Both the position numbers and the translations under genes were made by a program. This document shows, one piece after another, positions 59,312 to 64,000 of a stretch of 64,000 nucleotides of DNA. The notes under the pieces were generated by a model that saw only the letters and a list, made by a program, of their open reading frames with translations, was not told where the DNA came from and did no database searches. Positions within the stretch are counted from its first letter, which is position 1. Each line of letters opens with the position of its first letter. Origin of the DNA: Pseudoalteromonas piscicida (GTDB lineage: Bacteria > Pseudomonadota > Gammaproteobacteria > Enterobacterales > Alteromonadaceae); contig NZ_CP021646.1 in assembly GCF_002208135.1 (NCBI RefSeq), positions 3,040,001-3,104,000 of the forward strand, written 5' to 3'.

Positions 59312-60031
59312 GTCGCGACATAAACTCATAAAAGCGTCGCGACATAAGCCCATAGAAAGAATCTCGACATAAAGGCATAAAACAGTCGCGACCTAAAGTC
59401 GCTGCTACACCAAACTCGTAGCAGCGGGTTTATCCCGCGACAGCAAACCAACAACAGCGCCGCCAAGGTCTTCACGATAAAAAAAGACCGTGACATAAGC
59501 CCATAGAAAGAATCTCGACATAAAGGCATAAAACAGTCGCGACCTAAAGTCGCTGCTACGCCAAACTTGTAGCAGCGGGTTTATCCCGCGATAGAAAACC
59601 AATAATGGCGACAGGTTATTCACAATAAAAAAGACCGTGACATAAGCCCATAGAAAGAATCTCGACATAAAGGCATAAAAGAGTCGCAACATAAAGTCAT
59701 AAAACAGTCGCGACATAAAGTCGCTGCTACGCCAAACTTGTAGCAGCGGGTTTATCCCGCGATATAAAAACCAATAACGGCGACAGGTTATTCACAATAA
59801 ATAAGACCGTGACATAAGCTCATAGAAAGAATCCCGACATAAACTCATAAAAGCGTCGCGATATAAAGTCATAAAAGAGTCGCGACCTAAAGTCGCTGCT
59901 ACGCCAAATTCGTAGCAGCGGGTTTATCCCGTGATAGAAAACCAATAATGGTGCCGCCAAGGTCTTCACGATAAAAAGACCGTGACAAAAGCCCCTCGGC
60001 ATAAAAACAGTCGCGACATAAAGTCGCAGCC
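59312..60031. repeat. REP/BIME array in opposite orientation
   Basis: Four full units in reverse order to the 55.7-57.8 kb arrays: REP-2 (GTCGCGACCTAAAGTCGCTGCTAC), spacer CRCCAAAYTYGT, then REP-1 reverse complement, at 59385-59441, 59536-59592, 59707-59763 and 59879-59935, plus partial copies at 59312 and 60010. The spacing is about 151-172 bp. The regions between also repeat (GACCGTGACATAAGCCCATAG, AATCTCGACATAAAGGCATAAAA). Confidence 0.92.
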
Positions 60032-60093
60032 ACGAAAGAAAGGTTAATTCTGGGAGTATGATTTTATGAATAAAAATATTTAAGATTTAGGAA

Positions 60094-60120
60094 AGAAAAA
60101 AGCCGCGTCTCCGCGGCTTA
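60094..60120 (-). terminator. Terminator of the 538-residue lipoprotein gene
   Basis: On the minus strand AAGCCGCGGAGACGCGGCTT is followed by a T-rich run, 26 bases after the stop. Confidence 0.88.
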
Positions 60121-60145
60121 ACTGATTGGACTAATCATTCTTTAC

Positions 60146-61762
60146 TTAGCTACCCGTTACGGTGTCACACGCTACTGAAACATCGATAGTTTCATCTGTT
60201 CCATCTGGCGTAATAGACGTTGTAAATGGTGCTGAAATTCGAGGGTCTACACTAACGGCATATGACGCGACATCACCGTTAAGTGCTGACAATGCAAAAG
60301 TACCGTCACCATTGTTCGCTGCTGTGCGGAATGGCTTAGTCGTACTTGATCTATACTTAACAATCGCACCTGGGATAACTTCTGTTACCGTTGTATCGTT
60401 AGAACACACAGCTCTAACAGTTACATTTTCGTTAACAGTGGTTTGAATTGGATTTGCTAGAGTGATCGAAATTGGGCCATTACATACCTGAACTTCAGCA
60501 TTTGTTGATGAAGCATTCCCCCACACGTTACCTGCTGCGTCACGGATAACTACACGCGCTGTTGCTGCTGAGCTAATACCATAACGCGCTGAAGTGCTAG
60601 CTGAAACAACTGTTTTTGATGTACTGCCACCACGTAAATAACTTGATACACTTGCATCAGCAGAGGTCATACTCACATATAGACCTGAACTCGGCACAGT
60701 ATCGCCAGTCACATTAACAGTAATACCTTGCGTACAGATTGGAACTGAACGAGACAGTGTAAAAAACGTAAGGTGATCGGTTTTAAAAGATGCTTTGTAA
60801 GCCGTACCTTCAGCGTTCAACGCACCAACAGTTGCTTTATTCGTTTCTGACTGCCATTGACCAGTATCTTCATTATTTGAAGAAACATCAAACTGGTCTC
60901 CCGTTTGAATTGTTCTATCACCAGATGGTGCTAAGGTTGTGACAGGAAGTGAAACAGAAACATCGATCTCTTGGCTAAATTGTTTGATCTTAGTTCCGTT
61001 GTTATCTTGCATAACGATATTACTAACACCAACTGGTTTTTTAATGCTAGTTGTACTACCAGCACTCAACCCAGCAGGCAAAACCGCTGAAATCTTGCTA
61101 GACGTAGGATCTGCGGAGCCAACAGTTAATGATACAGAACTACCTGTAACTGCATTACCACTTGCATCTCTTAGTTGTACGCCTGCTGGAACTGTTACAT
61201 CAGAACCTGCTTTACCTTTTGTAGCCGCAGCTGTAACAGGAGAGGCTGTTGTTGCATTAGCCACACTTTCAGAAACGCTTGCTTCAACAACTTCGTCACC
61301 GCCTTTTGACACAAGTGCCAATTCTGCTTCTAGCGTTGCTGCAGAATCTTCATTACTTAAGTCGATGTCAAAGCTTTTTGAAAAATAGCCATCAGCAGCG
61401 ACTACGGCAGTTACAACCCCAACATTCGCACCTTCTTTTACAGTAAAGGTGTAGCTACCATCTTCTGTTGTGATCTGAGTGATTGCGTCGCCATTAACGT
61501 TAACCAAATTTGAGGTTGGTTCTCCATCTTCAAAAAAGGTAATTGTCGCCGGCGCAACGATATCAACAGTATCAACATCAACTACGTTACCACTTACAGC
61601 AAATGCTAAAGCTGCTGGCGTTTCTGGTGCAACAACCACCGGGTCTGTTGGCTCAGGTGGCGGAGTGATTACCACATTGTTATCGTCATCGCTAAAACAG
61701 CCCGAAAGTGCTAAAGCTGAAGCTACAGATAAAGCGAGTAAAGATTTTTTGTTCGAAATCAT
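60146..61762 (-). CDS. Lipoprotein, unknown, paralogue of the next gene
   Basis: A 538-residue secreted lipoprotein with signal peptide and lipobox (SALALSGC, Cys22), then an acidic and Pro-rich linker (FSDDDNN, ITPPPEPTDPVVVAPE), beta-rich Ig- or carboxypeptidase-regulatory-like segments (SYTFTVKEGANVGVVTAVVAADGYFSKSFDIDL) and a Cys-containing C-terminal half. Function unknown. It shares sequence over its whole length with the 62061-63674 gene, so they arose by tandem duplication. Confidence 0.8.
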   Translation of the reverse strand: MISNKKSLLALSVASALALSGCFSDDDNNVVITPPPEPTDPVVVAPETPAALAFAVSGNVVDVDTVDIVAPATITFFEDGEPTSNLVNVNGDAITQITTEDGSYTFTVKEGANVGVVTAVVAADGYFSKSFDIDLSNEDSAATLEAELALVSKGGDEVVEASVSESVANATTASPVTAAATKGKAGSDVTVPAGVQLRDASGNAVTGSSVSLTVGSADPTSSKISAVLPAGLSAGSTTSIKKPVGVSNIVMQDNNGTKIKQFSQEIDVSVSLPVTTLAPSGDRTIQTGDQFDVSSNNEDTGQWQSETNKATVGALNAEGTAYKASFKTDHLTFFTLSRSVPICTQGITVNVTGDTVPSSGLYVSMTSADASVSSYLRGGSTSKTVVSASTSARYGISSAATARVVIRDAAGNVWGNASSTNAEVQVCNGPISITLANPIQTTVNENVTVRAVCSNDTTVTEVIPGAIVKYRSSTTKPFRTAANNGDGTFALSALNGDVASYAVSVDPRISAPFTTSITPDGTDETIDVSVACDTVTGS

Positions 61763-62060
61763 GATTGGTCCTTGTTCCCTTTTTTGAAAGTGCCAAGCGG
61801 CACTAACGCGCGTTTTATTACATCGAAACTTAAATATAGAGAAAGTTCAAAGATTGTCCAGCTAGTAACTAAAATATTTTTTGGTGATTTTTTGGTAAAT
61901 TACTTTATCTGTTAACGCTCTTTGCAACAAAAAATCACGACATAAAGTTGCAGCTACAGGATCTCGTCCCCACGAAACAAATAATGGCAGATAAACGGTA
62001 GGTATAAAAAAGCCGCATCAAAGTGCGGCTTTTAAGCAAATTAAGTCTTGCTAGAGACTA
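61763..62060. other. Region between the two lipoprotein genes
   Basis: Contains the promoter of the first lipoprotein gene on the minus strand, a worn REP relic near 61930-61965 (CACGACATAAAGTTGCAGCTAC), and the terminator of the second gene. Confidence 0.5.
62006..62033 (-). terminator. Terminator of the 537-residue lipoprotein gene
   Basis: On the minus strand AAAAGCCGCACTTTGATGCGGCTTTTTT forms a GC stem with a T tail, about 28 bases after the stop. Confidence 0.88.
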
Positions 62061-63674
62061 TTATGCACCAGTTACAGTTTCACAAACCATTTGTAACTGC
62101 TGATCTGCTGCATCTGTACCCGCTTCAAATGTAAATGAAGTTGCTTGTCCTGATGCTACTTCAAGTGTTAGCGTATCGATGTTAACAGTGTATGTTTCAC
62201 CAACAACTAAGTTGTTTAGCGTGTATGTACCTGAAGCATTTGCAGCTTGGTAAGTTGCCTTACCAGCACGACGGTAAGTTACTACCGAGTTTTCTACAGG
62301 AACAGCTGTGTCAGCTTCGTTCGAACACACACCAGTCAGTGCAAATGACGTAGTTGTGTATTCAACTTCAGGAGCCACAAGAGTTGCACTTACTGGCTCA
62401 CCACATACCGCTACTTCGTCTACCGAGTCGAACCAAACGGTACCTTCAGCGTCACGTAAAACGATGCGTGCAGTTGCATCAGCACTTACGTTGTTTTTAC
62501 CCGCATTTGCAGCTGTGTAAATCACTTTAGAAGTTGAACCAGCAGCGATAGAACGTGTTGCGTTGATGTCTGAAGATTGAACATCTACGAATAGGCCACC
62601 AGCTGGTACGTCACCATTAATGTTAACTGATACATCCGCATTACATACTGCAACTTCATCAGTTGCGGTGAAGAATGTAAGGTGATCAGTCATGAAAGAA
62701 GCTTTATAAGCAGTGCCAGCTTCGTTTAGTGCGCCAACCGTTACTTGATTGTCTACTTCTTTTGTCCATACGCCTGTGTCTTCGTTATGAGAAGACAGAC
62801 CTAGTACGTCACCAGTTTGAACAGCACGGCCTTCAGATGCTAGTACTGTTTCTTTTGGAATTGAGATAGAGATAGAGATTGGGTTGCTGAACTGTTTGAT
62901 CTTAACGCCATTCTCGTCAGTCATTGTTACGTTAGCAACACCTACAGGAGCCGCTAAAGTTGCAGCGCTATCAGCGTTTAGACCTTCAGGAAGTACAGCA
63001 CCTGCATCTGATGAAGTTGGATCTGCAGAACCAACATTTAAAGAAATATCAGTACCAGTGATAGCCGCACCACTTGCATCGCGTAATACAACACCTGCAG
63101 GGATTGTTACATCAGCACCAGCTTTGCCTTTTGCAGCTTCAGCTGTGATTGCTTCTGCTACTGCACCGCCTTCAACTGCCACTTCAACAACTTCTTCAAC
63201 AACTGTATCTAGATCTTTAGAAACAAGGGCCAACTGAACTGCAAGCTCAGCGGTATCTGCTTCTGTTGTTAGGTCAATATTAAAGCTCTTTGAGAAGTAA
63301 CCGTCAGCTGTTACAACAGCTGTAATTTGAGAAAGCTCTGCACCTTCTTTTACAGAAAATACAAAGTTACCTGCTTCACCAGTTTCTACTGTCGCGATTG
63401 CTTCGCCTTTAGTGTTTACGATGTTTGCAGACGCTTCACCGTTTTCAAGGAAAGCGATTGTCGCAGGAACAACGTTAGTTGATTTTTTATCAACCACACT
63501 ACCATTTACAACTAGAGAAAGTGCATCTGGTGCATCCGGAGCAACGACTACTGGATCAGTAGGCTCTGGTGGAGGCGTGATAGTTACGTTGTTATCGTCA
63601 TCGCTAAAACAGCCAGAAAGCGTTAGCGCAGACGCTACAGAGAGCGCAAGAAGAGATTTTTTATTTGCAATCAT
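62061..63674 (-). CDS. Lipoprotein, unknown, paralogue of the preceding gene
   Basis: A 537-residue lipoprotein with lipobox SGC (Cys22) and the same order of segments as its neighbour (FSDDDNNVTITPPPEPTDPVVVAP, NFVFSVKEGAELSQITAVVTADGYFSKSFNI, KTDHLTFF/MTDHLTFF, ENSVVTYRRAGKATYQ). The two proteins have the same length, lipobox and linker, with substitutions throughout. Function unknown; a surface adhesion or scaffold role is a guess. AAGGACTAATC precedes the start. Confidence 0.82.
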   Translation of the reverse strand: MIANKKSLLALSVASALTLSGCFSDDDNNVTITPPPEPTDPVVVAPDAPDALSLVVNGSVVDKKSTNVVPATIAFLENGEASANIVNTKGEAIATVETGEAGNFVFSVKEGAELSQITAVVTADGYFSKSFNIDLTTEADTAELAVQLALVSKDLDTVVEEVVEVAVEGGAVAEAITAEAAKGKAGADVTIPAGVVLRDASGAAITGTDISLNVGSADPTSSDAGAVLPEGLNADSAATLAAPVGVANVTMTDENGVKIKQFSNPISISISIPKETVLASEGRAVQTGDVLGLSSHNEDTGVWTKEVDNQVTVGALNEAGTAYKASFMTDHLTFFTATDEVAVCNADVSVNINGDVPAGGLFVDVQSSDINATRSIAAGSTSKVIYTAANAGKNNVSADATARIVLRDAEGTVWFDSVDEVAVCGEPVSATLVAPEVEYTTTSFALTGVCSNEADTAVPVENSVVTYRRAGKATYQAANASGTYTLNNLVVGETYTVNIDTLTLEVASGQATSFTFEAGTDAADQQLQMVCETVTGA

Positions 63675-64000
63675 GATTAGTCCTTGTTTTCCTTCTGTTA
63701 ACTTACGTCGATTTGACGCGTTAACTCATAAAAAAAGCCATATTGCGAACAATATAAGCTTAAGTTTTAAATCATTTAATAAGACAGACAGGGACTAAGT
63801 CGCTCCCTGACTAAAGCCAACTCAGTTATTCTACCAATCTAGCGGAAAAACAACCATATAGTCGGAGTTAGCTGCCTTAATTTATCACAGAAAAGCGGTA
63901 GTTCCAACCGCCTGTAATAAGTTGAAAGTAGGATACCTTTAGAACACTAAATAGACAATGAATGAAGTCAAATTTATAGCAAAAAGTTGCAATATAGTGC
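63675..64000. other. Intergenic region at the right edge
   Basis: About 326 AT-rich bases with no gene or repeat noticed. It should hold the promoter of the 537-residue lipoprotein gene. Confidence 0.4.

Noticed and set aside
59326..60002. Minus-strand frames with repeated SRLFYAFMSRFF sequences
   Set aside because: They come from translating the REP array and its inter-unit repeats, not from a protein gene.

Overview
The window looks like a chromosome segment of a marine gammaproteobacterium of the order Alteromonadales, most likely Pseudoalteromonas. This is inferred from gene order and protein character, not from a database search. Supporting signs are the canonical ndk-rlmN-pilF-rodZ-ispG-hisS run, the rph-pyrE pair divergent from yicC, a LasA/pseudoalterin-like M23 protease, a large secreted subtilase with P and PKD domains, a type II (PpaC) pyrophosphatase, and base composition near 43-45% GC by eye.

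Layout. 1-6.3 kb: minus-strand housekeeping run (hisS, ispG, rodZ, pilF with added LysM domains, rlmN, ndk). 6.6-6.9 kb: a small MITE-like element. 6.9-8.5 kb: tRNA hydroxylation gene yegQ/trhP (one-base frameshift) and ferredoxin yfhL. 8.75-12.8 kb: a three-gene signalling unit: a histidine kinase whose membrane domain matches the plant and cyanobacterial ethylene-binding domain, a CheY-like receiver, and a receiver-GGDEF diguanylate cyclase (frameshifted). 13.1-15.1 kb: secreted M23 peptidase and a CsgD/VpsT-like LuxR regulator. 15.2-18.3 kb: pyrE, rph, yicC and a DUF6933 gene. 18.3-24.1 kb: accessory region with a PLD nuclease-helicase (frameshifted), an AlpA remnant and a hipBA toxin-antitoxin pair. 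24.3-31.3 kb: an orphan membrane protein, then the DabA/DabB inorganic carbon transporter with a divergent LysR regulator. 31.5-47.5 kb: mixed chromosomal genes (fapA-like, mutM, ppaC, AraC regulator, transglutaminase-like, GGDEF, panP, degenerate GGDEF/EAL, TrmB-like, an ABC exporter, ubiX, mpl). 47.6-51.1 kb: a 70-bp palindromic tandem repeat followed by a curli operon with one very large curlin. 51.7-55.7 kb: secreted subtilase and galU. 55.7-60.0 kb: arrays of REP/BIME palindromes around a REP-associated tyrosine transposase (RAYT), plus a glyoxalase, an RHH protein and an integrase-like gene. 60.1-63.7 kb: two paralogous lipoproteins.

How it may fit together (inference). The window is rich in c-di-GMP and biofilm functions: two intact-looking GGDEF domains, one degenerate GGDEF/EAL protein, a CsgD/VpsT-type regulator with a near-canonical c-di-GMP-binding motif, and curli secretion plus fibre genes. 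The ethylene-receptor-like kinase with its adjacent diguanylate cyclase is the most unusual system seen.

Data quality. Four genes (yegQ, the receiver-GGDEF gene, the PLD-helicase, panP) are each broken by one missing base, three of them in a homopolymer run. Adding one base restores a full-length family member every time. Uncorrected indel errors are therefore a likely explanation and should be excluded before calling pseudogenes. No tRNA, rRNA or CRISPR array was recognised.
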